Assembly: GCA_943788935.1 (NCBI GenBank)
Contig: CALSSE010000010.1
Location: forward strand, 1-64,000
From: an uncultured bacterium
GTDB lineage: Bacteria > Myxococcota_A > Bradymonadia > UBA7976 > VGTA01
Direction of reading: 5' to 3'
DNA length: 64,000 bases
In this document: positions 8,653 to 17,821 of the stretch, piece after piece
How the letters are laid out: every line of letters begins with the position of its first letter
How positions within the stretch are numbered: the stretch's first letter is position 1
Translations under genes and position numbers: made by a program
Notes under the pieces: generated by a model
What the model was told of the DNA's origin: nothing
The model's database searches: none
Seen by the model: only the letters and a program-made list of their open reading frames with translations

Positions 8653-9774
8653 CTATAAGCGGGGTTGATCTGTCAAGTAGTTGATGAGAGTGAGGGGGGG
8701 AGCGGTGAGCGCGCGAACTTGTGAGGCTCGTCTGTATGTTCGACGCGCTCTCACTCCAAGCTGAGAGTGGAGATAGAGAGCTGAGATCTCGGCGAGAGTC
8801 TCTCGGACCTCTTGGCTCTCTCCTTGAGAAGAGAGTATGGTGTTGAGACTAACGCCTAATAGAGTCTTCATCGCTTGTCCAAGGGCTCTCGCCTCTGTTT
8901 GAAGTGACCATGAAGTTGAATAATTAATATTTAGTTTTGTCCACAGAGAATCTCTCAGCAGACGCTCTGCTGGGGAGAGCTCAGGAGTTCTAAGATATTC
9001 ACAGAGACTCCAAGGGCTGAGTACACAACAAGCGGCGGAGCGTTTAAGTCGCTCTATCTTCTTTAGGTGGACGTCACCCTCTCCGCTAAGAGATAGCTGT
9101 ATCCAACCTTTAGCTTTTGGACTCTTTCGCTTGACCGATAGATCAAGGCCTTGGAGGACGTCAGCTTCAAGAGGAGCGAGCGAGACGCTGAATGATGACC
9201 GTTGAGACAATAAATAGGCGAGGGATTCTTCTGCAAAAAAATCACCTCGTTGTTTATAAAGATCTGCGGTGCTCCAATAGGGGTCACTGCGGAGATTGAC
9301 TGCGATTATGTTAAGTGATCGTACGTGATCTCGAACCGATTTAGCGATCGATTGATCCAGTGGTCTTTTTTTCCACTCCTCTTGACCATAACGCCAAGAG
9401 AGAGAGATCCATAACCTAGACCACATCCCCAATCGTGTTGAGAGGGAGAGCGGAGTGATTCTCTCCATGGCGCGAGCCCAAGTATAGGCGATGAGCTCAC
9501 TGATGACCTCTGCGATGAGCTCACTGATGACCTCTGTGCTGAGCGGTGAGTCTTCAAACAGCTCTCGGAGAGTTCTCAAGAAAACAGAGAGACGATCGAG
9601 CTCTCCCTTCACGGGTGAGCTTAGGGCAAGCAAGGCCTCATTTGATGAGGAGAATGCTTGGTCGAGATCATCGAACTCTTTGAGTTCAGTGAGATCAAAT
9701 GAGCCTAAACTAATGATCGCTGACTCAATGCTTTCGATCGTAAGTTTGAGCTGTTCACAGGTCGCGAGACCCAT
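8653..9774 (-). CDS. Hypothetical protein downstream of fliW
   Basis: The family is not recognised. The 373-residue protein is soluble-looking, helical and Leu/Ser-rich, with no signal peptide or membrane segment. It starts 14 bp after the fliW stop codon on the same strand, so the two are probably cotranscribed. Residues of about 81-96 contain an exact duplication, EVISELIA twice, that comes from a 24-bp DNA duplication. A Lys/Arg-rich stretch lies in the middle (SVKRKSPKAKG) and near the C-terminus (VRARRTYRRASQVRAL). A flagellar role would be a guess from position only. Confidence 0.65.
   Translation of the reverse strand: MGLATCEQLKLTIESIESAIISLGSFDLTELKEFDDLDQAFSSSNEALLALSSPVKGELDRLSVFLRTLRELFEDSPLSTEVISELIAEVISELIAYTWARAMERITPLSLSTRLGMWSRLWISLSWRYGQEEWKKRPLDQSIAKSVRDHVRSLNIIAVNLRSDPYWSTADLYKQRGDFFAEESLAYLLSQRSSFSVSLAPLEADVLQGLDLSVKRKSPKAKGWIQLSLSGEGDVHLKKIERLKRSAACCVLSPWSLCEYLRTPELSPAERLLRDSLWTKLNINYSTSWSLQTEARALGQAMKTLLGVSLNTILSSQGESQEVRETLAEISALYLHSQLGVRARRTYRRASQVRALTAPPLTLINYLTDQPRL
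9491..9538. repeat. 24-bp exact in-frame tandem duplication
   Basis: GATGAGCTCACTGATGACCT plus four more bases occurs twice in a row and duplicates eight codons of the hypothetical gene. The two units differ only at the last base. Confidence 0.9.
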
Positions 9775-9788
9775 TAGAGCGATCTCGT

Positions 9789-10250
9789 TCAGTCAGAAGG
9801 GCGGTTGGTGAAGACCAATCGACCGCGGAGACCAATTTTTTGGATCCCAATACGCTTATTGGTATTGATGATCAGTGGGGATTGAGTCTGTGCCTTAATC
9901 TCTTCGCCACTTCTGACCTCTTCACCCTCTACCATGAAGGAGCGGTAGACCATAAGCATAATGACAACTTCATCATCATCGGAGACATTAAGTGATTTAC
10001 TCTCCTCATCATCGAGCTCTAGGTCATAGTCGATATTGAGGAAAGTGGGGTCTACCAAAGTGAAGGATAGCTCGGGGTCATCAAGTGATTGGAGGTAATG
10101 GAGAATCCGATTGCCATCTTCTTCGTGGAAGAGGTGGTAGGACTTGCAATGCTCATAGCCTTCAAGTCTGATTAATCCATTGGGAAAAGTGATCACATTA
10201 TCTGCATTATACGAGATCACACCAAAACGAGCTGTCTTAAACTCTTGCAT
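9789..10250 (-). CDS. fliW: Flagellar assembly factor FliW
   Basis: FliW binds flagellin and, when free, inhibits the RNA-binding regulator CsrA, which couples flagellin translation to filament assembly. The family pattern is clear: FGVISYNADNVITFPNGLIRLEGYEH at the N-terminus, then LHYLQSLDDPELSFTLVDP, and a C-terminal block with PLIINTNKRIGIQKI. The ATG at 10250 is chosen because GAGGAG lies just upstream. The longer form starting at 10319 adds 23 residues that are not part of the family. No csrA or flagellin gene is seen in the window. An acidic run (ELDDEESKSLNVSDDDE) in the middle is unusual. Confidence 0.88.
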   Translation of the reverse strand: MQEFKTARFGVISYNADNVITFPNGLIRLEGYEHCKSYHLFHEEDGNRILHYLQSLDDPELSFTLVDPTFLNIDYDLELDDEESKSLNVSDDDEVVIMLMVYRSFMVEGEEVRSGEEIKAQTQSPLIINTNKRIGIQKIGLRGRLVFTNRPSD

Positions 10251-10595
10251 CTTATGCTCCTCGGTGATGAGCGGTTGAATAAATGACTTCTTCAGAGAAA
10301 ATCCATGAAACTCAGTCAAATTACTTTAGGACAACGAACGGTCTCATATTTTGATGAGAGGGCGCAAGACAGAAGTGATTTATTCTTTGTGAGAGCGAGT
10401 TTATGCTCACTTCAGATGCTTGGATGGTGGTCCATGAAAAAACATGATCATCGAAGCTGATCGCTCGGCTAGAGAGGGAACGAATGTAGTCAGCGAATGT
10501 GGCCAGCGAATGTGGCCAGCGATATTATACTTCAAAGTTTAGTTCGCTCTCGCTCGAAGAGCTAAGCGATTATCTTGTAAACAGCTCAATAGATT
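10251..10595. other. Gap upstream of fliW and downstream of the kinase gene
   Basis: About 345 bases without a supported gene. It contains a 13-bp tandem repeat at 10482-10520 and presumably the fliW promoter, but no clear promoter boxes or RNA structure were recognised. Confidence 0.4.
10482..10520. repeat. 13-bp tandem repeat GAATGTGGCCAGC, 3 units
   Basis: Three consecutive units, the first with two substitutions (GAATGTAGTCAGC). It lies about 75 bp from the kinase stop codon. Confidence 0.85.
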
Positions 10596-12524
10596 TCAAC
10601 GTGGGCTAAACTCACATGAGATAGGGTATTTACTCCGGTTTTCAAGTGTCACAGTCGTCGAACATTCAGCACCATTAGCGCTCTCACATTTAAGAGTGTG
10701 GACGCCAAAAGGGAGAGGTAACAGGAGAGGACTCTTCTTTAATAAGTATTGGCGCGGTATCTTATGATCGACTGAGAGCTCACAGTTTTGGGTAGCGGTG
10801 AAAGAGACCACTGCGACCCCGCCGACTGCGACCCCGCCCCCTTTAGATAGAGTTGGCCTCTTTATCTGCTTCAGCTCATCTTGAGTCTCGTCCTCTACTC
10901 GTTTAGGCGTAGGGATGGATGTCTCTTCAAGTGACTTTTCTAGAGCTTCCGGCTCTGACGTTAAGAGAGGCGGCGCGATATTGGCCTTAACAGGTTCTTC
11001 TGCGTTGTCAGAAGTGTCGGGTATTGAAGACTCAACAGGAGATAGATCAATATTGAGATATTGGCTGTATAGAGGAGCTAAGATGAGGTGACTCCTGTTT
11101 TCTATTTCATTGAGCGGACCGATCGTGATCGCTGGAGCATATGATCTCCATTGCCCTTTAGAGAGAGGAGAGCGGGGATCATTCATCGCGATACAGAGAG
11201 CGAGGATGAGTAGCGCGGTCAGCGTAGAGATCTTAAAGATAAACCCAATGAGTGATCCACTTTTAGCTGTCTCTTCTTCAGTGAATGGATCGCTATACAC
11301 CGCGGGTTCACTACTCGATTGCTGAGGATCGCTGCTGATCGTTGATGGCGTAGGAGAGAAACTTGGCTCAGCGGAGAGGGACTTTTGATCAAGGTTAGCA
11401 GGCAGTAAGTCTGAAACAGTAATATGAGCATCACCGCCAACATCATGGGTCAGGTCACCAAGGGTCGAGAAGAGGAGACTCGGTCGAGTCACTAATCGAT
11501 CAGCCTCAGCGTGATCAATTTTAAGACCTTCATTGATCAAGGGCTCTGAAGACTTGAGCGATTGACTGACTAGAGCTAGCGTGTCTGTTTTTAGAGTGCT
11601 GGTGTTCTGAATCCTATCCTCAGGCTCTTTGGCCATCCCTGAAGTGATCAAGCGATTGACCTCATTCAACAGGGGAACGGTGAGCGGATGAACATCTTTT
11701 GGGTTAATCTCCGGTATGGGGTCTCTGAGGTGTTGAGTGAGCACGCTGACAATATCAGAGGGGTCTTCGGTATCAAAGGGTAGCTTGCCACAGATCATTT
11801 CATAAAAAATCGCTGTGAGCGCGTATACATCTGCGCGATGATCTAGAGGCTTGCCCCTAATTTGCTCTGGGGCCATGTATTGAGGGGTACCAAACACCAT
11901 ATCGCCGCGTGTAAGGTTGGAGTCAGAGGCTTTGGGATGGGTATGAGCGAGCTTAGCGATCCCAAAATCGAGGACCTTAATATTTATCCCTCCCTGTGAT
12001 TCTTTGAGAACAAATATATTCTCTGGCTTCAAGTCTCGGTGTACGACCTCATATTGACGAGCGATCTCTAGAGCGTCACATACTTGGCTGATGACGCTTA
12101 CGATCTCTTGAAGAGAGAGGGGTTGTTTCTTATAATATAAGACCTCTGAGAGAGGCTTCCCTTCGAGATGTTCCATAGCGATATAAGGGGTGTTCTCATG
12201 GAAACCGAAATCATGGATCGTTACGCAGTTAGGGTGAGAGAGTTTACTCGCTAACTCAGCTTCTCTCTTAAACCGGCTGATTTGTTCGTCATTCATACAA
12301 AACTCAGGCTTGAGGAGCTTGATCACGACTTTTCGACTTATATTGAGTTGTTGGGCGGCATATACATAGCCCATCCCTCCTTCACCGATCTTCTTGATGA
12401 GCTCATATCGGTGGTCGATGGTGTCTCCGGCCTTAGGCTTATAGGGCCTGTTGAGTGGGGAGTCACTCATTTGGTCTGAGACAGCTCTATATTCCTCTGT
12501 CGTCTTAGTGGTATGATCGTTCAT
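10596..12524 (-). CDS. Membrane-anchored PknB-type Ser/Thr protein kinase
   Basis: A eukaryotic-type kinase with all catalytic motifs: GEGGMGYVY glycine loop, VVIKLLK lysine, HRDLKPEN, DFGIAK, GTPQYMAPEQ and DVYALTAIFYEM. The kinase domain covers about residues 40-300. After a Ser/Pro-rich stretch there is one membrane segment (FIFKISTLTALLILALCIAM, about 425-445). The part beyond it contains Pro/Glu-rich sequence and a small C-terminal beta domain with Cys residues resembling PEGA-type domains. The start at 12524 is preferred because GAGGGA lies upstream; a longer frame begins at 12557. Targets are unknown. Confidence 0.92.
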   Translation of the reverse strand: MNDHTTKTTEEYRAVSDQMSDSPLNRPYKPKAGDTIDHRYELIKKIGEGGMGYVYAAQQLNISRKVVIKLLKPEFCMNDEQISRFKREAELASKLSHPNCVTIHDFGFHENTPYIAMEHLEGKPLSEVLYYKKQPLSLQEIVSVISQVCDALEIARQYEVVHRDLKPENIFVLKESQGGINIKVLDFGIAKLAHTHPKASDSNLTRGDMVFGTPQYMAPEQIRGKPLDHRADVYALTAIFYEMICGKLPFDTEDPSDIVSVLTQHLRDPIPEINPKDVHPLTVPLLNEVNRLITSGMAKEPEDRIQNTSTLKTDTLALVSQSLKSSEPLINEGLKIDHAEADRLVTRPSLLFSTLGDLTHDVGGDAHITVSDLLPANLDQKSLSAEPSFSPTPSTISSDPQQSSSEPAVYSDPFTEEETAKSGSLIGFIFKISTLTALLILALCIAMNDPRSPLSKGQWRSYAPAITIGPLNEIENRSHLILAPLYSQYLNIDLSPVESSIPDTSDNAEEPVKANIAPPLLTSEPEALEKSLEETSIPTPKRVEDETQDELKQIKRPTLSKGGGVAVGGVAVVSFTATQNCELSVDHKIPRQYLLKKSPLLLPLPFGVHTLKCESANGAECSTTVTLENRSKYPISCEFSPR

Positions 12525-12830
12525 GGTTACTCCCTCGTTGGAGGTCCTTAATGACACTAGACCTCTCTATGTTGGGATTTATAATTCATCTATGTTAATT
12601 ATCCAAGGCTAACCTCTCAGTCTTGCTCATCTAGAGTCAGCGTTCACACACACTGAAGAGTATGAGGAGCAGTGGGAAAGAGAGCGCTCTAGGAAGAGAG
12701 AGGGCCCTATAATTATTTATTACTACTCATATCTCACTACTCATATCTCACTACTCATATCTCACTACTTATATTTCACTGCTTATATTTCACTACTCAT
12801 ATCTCACTACTCATATCTCACTGCGATCCA
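12525..12830. other. Divergent intergenic region
   Basis: This spacer separates the kinase gene and the divergent P-loop gene. Apart from a 14-bp tandem array at 12722-12819 nothing was recognised. Both promoters must lie here. Confidence 0.4.
12722..12819. repeat. 14-bp tandem repeat ACTACTCATATCTC, 7 units
   Basis: Seven consecutive 14-bp units. Units 4 and 5 share the variants CTTATATTTC. The array ends 11 bp before the ATG of the next gene and covers the place where its ribosome binding site should be. The next gene has no visible Shine-Dalgarno sequence. Confidence 0.92.
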
Positions 12831-15800
12831 ATGATGAACTTATCTAACAGTATGATCACGCTCCACTATGAACTATACCTCTCTCCTCAGACCTTTGAAG
12901 AGATTCAGCGTGAACCCTTCAAAGTACGGCAGAGAGTATGGAGCTGTATCATCTCGCTCTGTGTAGACGGAGTTTCAGTCGCACCGAGCGACGAGATGGG
13001 ATCGCCTCAGCCTGAGCTATCGACCTCCGAATCTATCGAGTGGCTCTGCTTAGCTAACCCGAGTAACTTTAAGGCGATTATGATCCGTCACCAGAGAGTC
13101 TGGTGGCGAGCGTTTAATCACTCATCTGAGGTATCATCTATTGAGCTTTGCCTCGCTCATGATTGTCCTTCGAGTCCTCCGAGTACGCTTCATGATTTAC
13201 GAGTGGTGAACCCTCTTCAATATTGGGTAAGGAACCCTGAGCAGGCTAGTTTGAGACGAGCGATCCTCACGCAACAGGCGAAGGCGCTCTGTGTCTCAGC
13301 TCCGCGAGGGAGTGGAACCACTCTGGCGATGGCGAGCGCGGTCGCGGATTGGCTTGAAGCTCGGCCTGGCGAATGTATATTTATTACCCGATCAGAGCGA
13401 AAGGTCAGCTCGATGATCGCAGCCCTTAGCGACCAGTCGCATCGGGTACATATATTGAGCCCAGCGACATTGACTCAGATACTTATCAACTCTAACGATC
13501 TGACTGCAGAGCAAATGAGTTCGGCTCATCACTTGCCTGAGCTTGAAGAGGGAGGCTTGTTAGCTGATAGCATGAGTGAGCGAGAGTGGGATCGGTGGTC
13601 TACATGGGGTAAAAACCATCGAGATCAGCTCGGCCCTTGGGTCGAGTCAATAGGCTCGCTCCGTCGATTTATTCTTAATCGAATCTTGGTTTTAGGGTCA
13701 CCTTCTCAAAATGTCAGTCTTTTATCAGAGCGGCTCAGCGACCTCCCTCAAAATTGGCGTGACGGCCTTGTTAATCTCGGTCAGACGCTATGGGAGAGCC
13801 CCTTGCTAGAGACTCTGAGAGCCCTTGAGCAGCTCACGGCTGTTCATTGGCCGTGGCCACAAGCCCGAACTCTTGTCATCGATGATTGTCTCTCTCTGCC
13901 TTGGCAACTCATCTACAAGACTCTCAAGTTTGCTGATGACCATCTAGGCGCTAGCGGTCGTCGTTGGACCCTGATGCTCGCCTCGGGAGGTGAAGGGGGG
14001 CTGAGCAGCTCTGGAGTCACCCTTGACGAATTGGAGACTCTCGTGAGTGGGGTTTTGGGGTGGCAGATTCACCGTCTGAAGCTCAGTTACAGCGAAAGAC
14101 TCCCATATCATAAAGTCTTGGGTCTCAGGCGAATCACGGAGCAATGGGTGACTAAGAGAGAGCTACCCAATGGGTCTATCTCTCTACCGTCTGCTCTTGG
14201 GCTGTATCGAGGCGCTTTAACAGCTGTCGCCGCTGAGGGTCAATCGCCGGAGCCATTGTGGCACATTCCCTCATGGGGAGAGAGTGATGCTGAACTCTTA
14301 AAACGATGCTTACAGCTGTGTCTCTCAACACCTGGCGCTTACATCCTTGATCTCACCGCTAGACCTCAGCCTACCTTAACCGTAGATCGATCGTGTGCCG
14401 AGAGTATCTTTGGCACTCTTTTAGGCGATACCGAGATTACGAGTGAGATGTTAGATACTCTTCAAGAGAAGATACTCTGCTCTCCGGATCTAGAGAGCTT
14501 AGAGATTCAATGGTTGTTGGTCTATCGCGGCCACTCTCAGAGCGAGCAGGGGTCATTGATCCCTGAAGTACTCGAGACTATAGAGCTCATCGACTTTCAG
14601 AGTCTCCTTTATCTCTTGAGTAGATCACCAACTCCTCTCGTATGGCTCGGTGACCTCCCGGTTGAGATATCCTGTGATCAGATCACTTTAAGCGAAGGCA
14701 TGGAGCGAATCTCTCAAAGGTCTCCATGGGGTGGATTAGCATTATTTGAGAGAATAGAGAGGGCGAGAGCGGCTCATCGAGAGGGAGAGATTGGAGAATC
14801 GATCAACCTCTGGCGACGCTCGATGTGTGCTTTAATACACCTCTTTGGCGAGGAGGGTCATCGGTTCACCTCATCCGAGCTTAGCTCTCTTTACATGAAG
14901 CTCATCTCCGCCCAGATCATCGGGAGAGCATGGGCCGACCTCCAAGCTCCCTTAGAACAGCTATTACACATCTGTCAGCCACTCTCCTCAGCGCAGGATC
15001 TCGGGGATTTTGGCCAGGGTCGAGGATCGATCATTAATGAGCTTAAAGAGATATTCTCTCGGGTTGTCTCGGAGCTCAGTCAAGAGGCAGAGAGCGCTCT
15101 GCAGGACCGGCAGATCGAAGTCTTGGTGACCACTGTTCACCATTTAAGAGAGCTTATTACCCTCCCTACAGCTCATTGGTATTATGGAGAGGTCAGAGAG
15201 AGCTGCTGGGCGTGGAGCGAGCGGGCCTTGAGCTTGCCGATTCCTCAAGCTCAGGTGCAGGGTCCTATTTTAGCGTTACTCTCAGGGGCCTCTCCGTCCA
15301 GTAAAGAGTATCAGCTCCTCTCATATGCTTACCAACATCCTCCTCAACCACAGCGCTTGATGCTCCTCGCTGAAGAGCTCTTCAAGTTTGAGCCCACCGA
15401 AGATTCTCTTGCTCAGGCGCGGAGAGCTTGGACGATGAAGCACTTAAACCGATGGATCATTTATCTCTTGGAGCCTAAAAGTCAAACTCCGTCGATGAGC
15501 TTAAGACCAACAACGATCGCCACAGGTTTTGCTCTGATCGCCGCTCAATATGAAGAGTGGTCTTCATCTGAGTATTTATTTAAGCTGAGTCAAGATCGAG
15601 GAGACTTGACCTCGCTTGACTCTATGTGGACAGATCGAGTGGAGCCTCAGAGTGAGCAAGAGATTGAAGATGAGCATCGACGGAGGCTTTGGCTTAATGA
15701 ATGGGAGCAGGTCTATGGCCAGCGCGACCTGCAAGAACAAGTCAGCGTTATGAGAGAATCAGGAGATATTGAGGCGACTATCATCTGGTATGAGGACCAG

Positions 15801-15950
15801 AGTCAGCCCCTGCCTTCAGATGTTAAGGGAGTGAGGGCTTTGGTCTCAGCGCTCTCTGAGCTCTCTCCGCACTGGTCAAGCCTAAAACCTAAAGAACGAG
15901 CGCATCTAGAGATGATGTGGCGAGAGATGAAAGCAGATAAAGAGGAGTGA
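12831..15950 (+). CDS. Large P-loop protein, SF1-helicase-like, with altered Walker A
   Basis: The precise family is not recognised. Residues of about 127-200 read NPLQYWVRNPEQASLRRAIL, then SAPRGSGTT, then ADWLEARPGECIFITRSERK. This resembles motif I and Ia of superfamily 1 helicases (NPEQ...AGAGSGKT), but the Walker A lysine is replaced by threonine. A Walker-B-like TLVIDDCLSLPW lies near residue 350. The C-terminal 400 residues look helical and repeat-like. No membrane segment or signal is present. The stop overlaps the start of a GreA-like gene, so the two are translationally coupled. If the Thr is real, ATP hydrolysis is doubtful and a structural role is possible. No Shine-Dalgarno sequence is visible before 12831. 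Confidence 0.7.
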   Translation: MMNLSNSMITLHYELYLSPQTFEEIQREPFKVRQRVWSCIISLCVDGVSVAPSDEMGSPQPELSTSESIEWLCLANPSNFKAIMIRHQRVWWRAFNHSSEVSSIELCLAHDCPSSPPSTLHDLRVVNPLQYWVRNPEQASLRRAILTQQAKALCVSAPRGSGTTLAMASAVADWLEARPGECIFITRSERKVSSMIAALSDQSHRVHILSPATLTQILINSNDLTAEQMSSAHHLPELEEGGLLADSMSEREWDRWSTWGKNHRDQLGPWVESIGSLRRFILNRILVLGSPSQNVSLLSERLSDLPQNWRDGLVNLGQTLWESPLLETLRALEQLTAVHWPWPQARTLVIDDCLSLPWQLIYKTLKFADDHLGASGRRWTLMLASGGEGGLSSSGVTLDELETLVSGVLGWQIHRLKLSYSERLPYHKVLGLRRITEQWVTKRELPNGSISLPSALGLYRGALTAVAAEGQSPEPLWHIPSWGESDAELLKRCLQLCLSTPGAYILDLTARPQPTLTVDRSCAESIFGTLLGDTEITSEMLDTLQEKILCSPDLESLEIQWLLVYRGHSQSEQGSLIPEVLETIELIDFQSLLYLLSRSPTPLVWLGDLPVEISCDQITLSEGMERISQRSPWGGLALFERIERARAAHREGEIGESINLWRRSMCALIHLFGEEGHRFTSSELSSLYMKLISAQIIGRAWADLQAPLEQLLHICQPLSSAQDLGDFGQGRGSIINELKEIFSRVVSELSQEAESALQDRQIEVLVTTVHHLRELITLPTAHWYYGEVRESCWAWSERALSLPIPQAQVQGPILALLSGASPSSKEYQLLSYAYQHPPQPQRLMLLAEELFKFEPTEDSLAQARRAWTMKHLNRWIIYLLEPKSQTPSMSLRPTTIATGFALIAAQYEEWSSSEYLFKLSQDRGDLTSLDSMWTDRVEPQSEQEIEDEHRRRLWLNEWEQVYGQRDLQEQVSVMRESGDIEATIIWYEDQSQPLPSDVKGVRALVSALSELSPHWSSLKPKERAHLEMMWREMKADKEE

Positions 15951-16462
15951 GCGAAGTCTATATGAGTGAGGATAAGTCAATAGGTCACCACGATGTGAGC
16001 CTGATTAAACAACGTCTCTATGATCATTGTCGAGCTTATGTTGAGCATTTAATCAATACGGCTCAAGCGGGAATCAAAGAGTCACAGGTGGCGGCTAGCC
16101 AAGAGGGAAAGAGCAGCGCTGGTGATAAGTTTGAGACCCATAGAGCGATGATGCACCTACAGATGGAGGGCTTTATTCGTCGTTTGGAGAGCGCTGAGTC
16201 TCTAGAGCGGAAGCTGAACGCGATTAAACCCAAAAAACAGTTTTGTCGGGTTGAGTCAGGATCGCTCATCGAGACTGACCGGGGGTGGTACTATGTGTCA
16301 CTGAGCGCGAACCCTTTAGTGATCGAGGGGGTAAAGTATATCTGCCTCTCTACAGAAGCCCCTATTTATAGATCATTAGCAGGAGGTCAAGGAGGAGAGG
16401 GGATGGAGTGGATCGCACCAGATGGTGAAGAAGAGTGGATTGAGATCTTAGCGGTCTATTGA
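15947..16462 (+). CDS. GreA/GreB-like protein
   Basis: The 171-residue protein has an N-terminal coiled coil with the block SSAGDKFETHRAMMHLQMEG (about 63-82) and a C-terminal domain with GSLIETDRGWYYVSLSANP and VEGVKYICLSTEAPIYRSL. This pattern matches the GreA-like proteins common in Bacteroidota, sometimes annotated as 3-oxoacyl-ACP synthase by error. Gre factors bind the secondary channel of RNA polymerase and rescue stalled complexes. The GTG start at 15947 overlaps the TGA of the upstream gene. An ATG at 15962 is an alternative. The pairing with the P-loop protein suggests a shared role, which is an inference. Confidence 0.7.
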   Translation: MSEVYMSEDKSIGHHDVSLIKQRLYDHCRAYVEHLINTAQAGIKESQVAASQEGKSSAGDKFETHRAMMHLQMEGFIRRLESAESLERKLNAIKPKKQFCRVESGSLIETDRGWYYVSLSANPLVIEGVKYICLSTEAPIYRSLAGGQGGEGMEWIAPDGEEEWIEILAVY

Positions 16463-16504
16463 GATAAGCATAGAGATTTGTGACGCTTAAGAGGTCAAAG
16501 ATTG

Positions 16505-17821
16505 CTAGAGCGTAGCTAGAAGATAAACTCGGACTTTCTTTTTCTTAAGTCGCTGGTTGTTCACTCTGTGACATGTCTGATTAGCTTTGGTGTACGAGAC
16601 AGCGACATAGGCACAATCAGTCTTTAGCTCTATCATCCCTAATTCATCGCTGTTTAAACCTCCTTTTTTAATGAGGAGTCCGACGATATCACCTTTAGAG
16701 ATCTTATCTCTCCTCCCGCCAGAGATGAATAATGTTCGCCATTGGTTTTTTGGAATGCCCACGCTCCTTTCGACCTCGATCGACTTAATCTCTTGAGCAT
16801 AGATTGGTACTCGATCCTCCACGCCTCTGAGACAAAACGCAGATCCCCCGGCGTTCATTCGAGCTGTTCTCCCGTTGCGATGAATAAACTCTTCTTCTCT
16901 AGAGGGCATTTCATAGTGAATGATATAGTCGAGCTCCGGAATATCAATCCCTCTCGCGGCGAGGTCTGTTGCTAACAATATCCGCTGACTTGAGTTTCGG
17001 AATTGGATTAGACTTCGCTCTCTCTCTACCTGTTCCATACCACCATAGAAGCAGGTATGATCAATGTGTTGATTATAGAGAAGCTCTGACATTCGATTAA
17101 GGGTATTTTTAATATTAAAAAATATAATCCCCCTTTTATCGCCTAGGGAGTTCAATACATCTAGCAGAGTATCGCTAGGGTCAGCAGATGACTTGATCCA
17201 AGAGAGCTCTAATGCAGGGGTTGAGCTCTCGAGAAAATCAAGACAAACAGCATCTCCAAATTTAATAAACTTGGGGATCTGACCTTTTTGGGTCGCTGAG
17301 GTCAGCACTTTTCTCTCTGGGTTAGGGAGCGCGGCTAAGATCTCTTTCATCTCTTTCTCAAAGCCAACTTCTAGTGACTTATCATATTCGTCGATGACCA
17401 AGTTTTTTATGGTCTTGAGGTTAACTCGACTCCTCCTTATATGATCGGCGACTCTACCCGGAGTCCCTACGAGAATAGTAGGGGCATGGGTCAGCTCTAT
17501 TTTTTCTTTTGACCCTGATCGACCCCCATAGACGGCGTTTACTTTATATCCGGTGCCCATGTTACGAATCACCTGCTCAATCTGAATGGCTAGCTCACGA
17601 GCAGGGACTAAAATTAACAATTGTGTCGATTCGATATCAGGATCTATACGGTCAATGAGCGGTAAAAGGTAGGCTAAGGTCTTCCCGGTACCAGTAGGGG
17701 AGAGGATGAGCACTTTGGTGGATGATTCAATCGCGCTGATCGCTTGAGTTTGCATTGGATTGAGCTGCTCAATCTCCATTTTTTCTAAGATCTCAGCCTG
17801 ATTCTTAATTGGGTTAGTCAT
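16505..17821 (-). CDS. DEAD-box RNA helicase with DbpA-type RNA-binding domain
   Basis: This 438-residue ATP-dependent RNA helicase shows LNPMQTQAI (Q motif), SPTGTGKT (motif I), VPARELAIQ, TPGR, VIDEYDKSLEVGF (motif II, DEYD in place of DEAD), SAT, RGIIFFN, ATDLAARGIDIP and HRNGRTAR (motif VI). The last 75 residues (RTLFISGGRRDKISKGDIVG onward) match the DbpA C-terminal domain, which targets 23S rRNA in E. coli. The variant motif II with DKSLE.GF is typical of helicases from Bacteroidota. The gene is convergent with the GreA-like gene, 42 bp apart. A ribosome assembly role is likely from the family. Confidence 0.92.
   Translation of the reverse strand: MTNPIKNQAEILEKMEIEQLNPMQTQAISAIESSTKVLILSPTGTGKTLAYLLPLIDRIDPDIESTQLLILVPARELAIQIEQVIRNMGTGYKVNAVYGGRSGSKEKIELTHAPTILVGTPGRVADHIRRSRVNLKTIKNLVIDEYDKSLEVGFEKEMKEILAALPNPERKVLTSATQKGQIPKFIKFGDAVCLDFLESSTPALELSWIKSSADPSDTLLDVLNSLGDKRGIIFFNIKNTLNRMSELLYNQHIDHTCFYGGMEQVERERSLIQFRNSSQRILLATDLAARGIDIPELDYIIHYEMPSREEEFIHRNGRTARMNAGGSAFCLRGVEDRVPIYAQEIKSIEVERSVGIPKNQWRTLFISGGRRDKISKGDIVGLLIKKGGLNSDELGMIELKTDCAYVAVSYTKANQTCHRVNNQRLKKKKVRVYLLATL

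Noticed and set aside
9306..9557. Second minus-strand frame overlapping the 373-residue gene
   Set aside because: It is a shadow created by the 24-bp duplication and Ser-rich codons; the longer frame fits the spacing to fliW.
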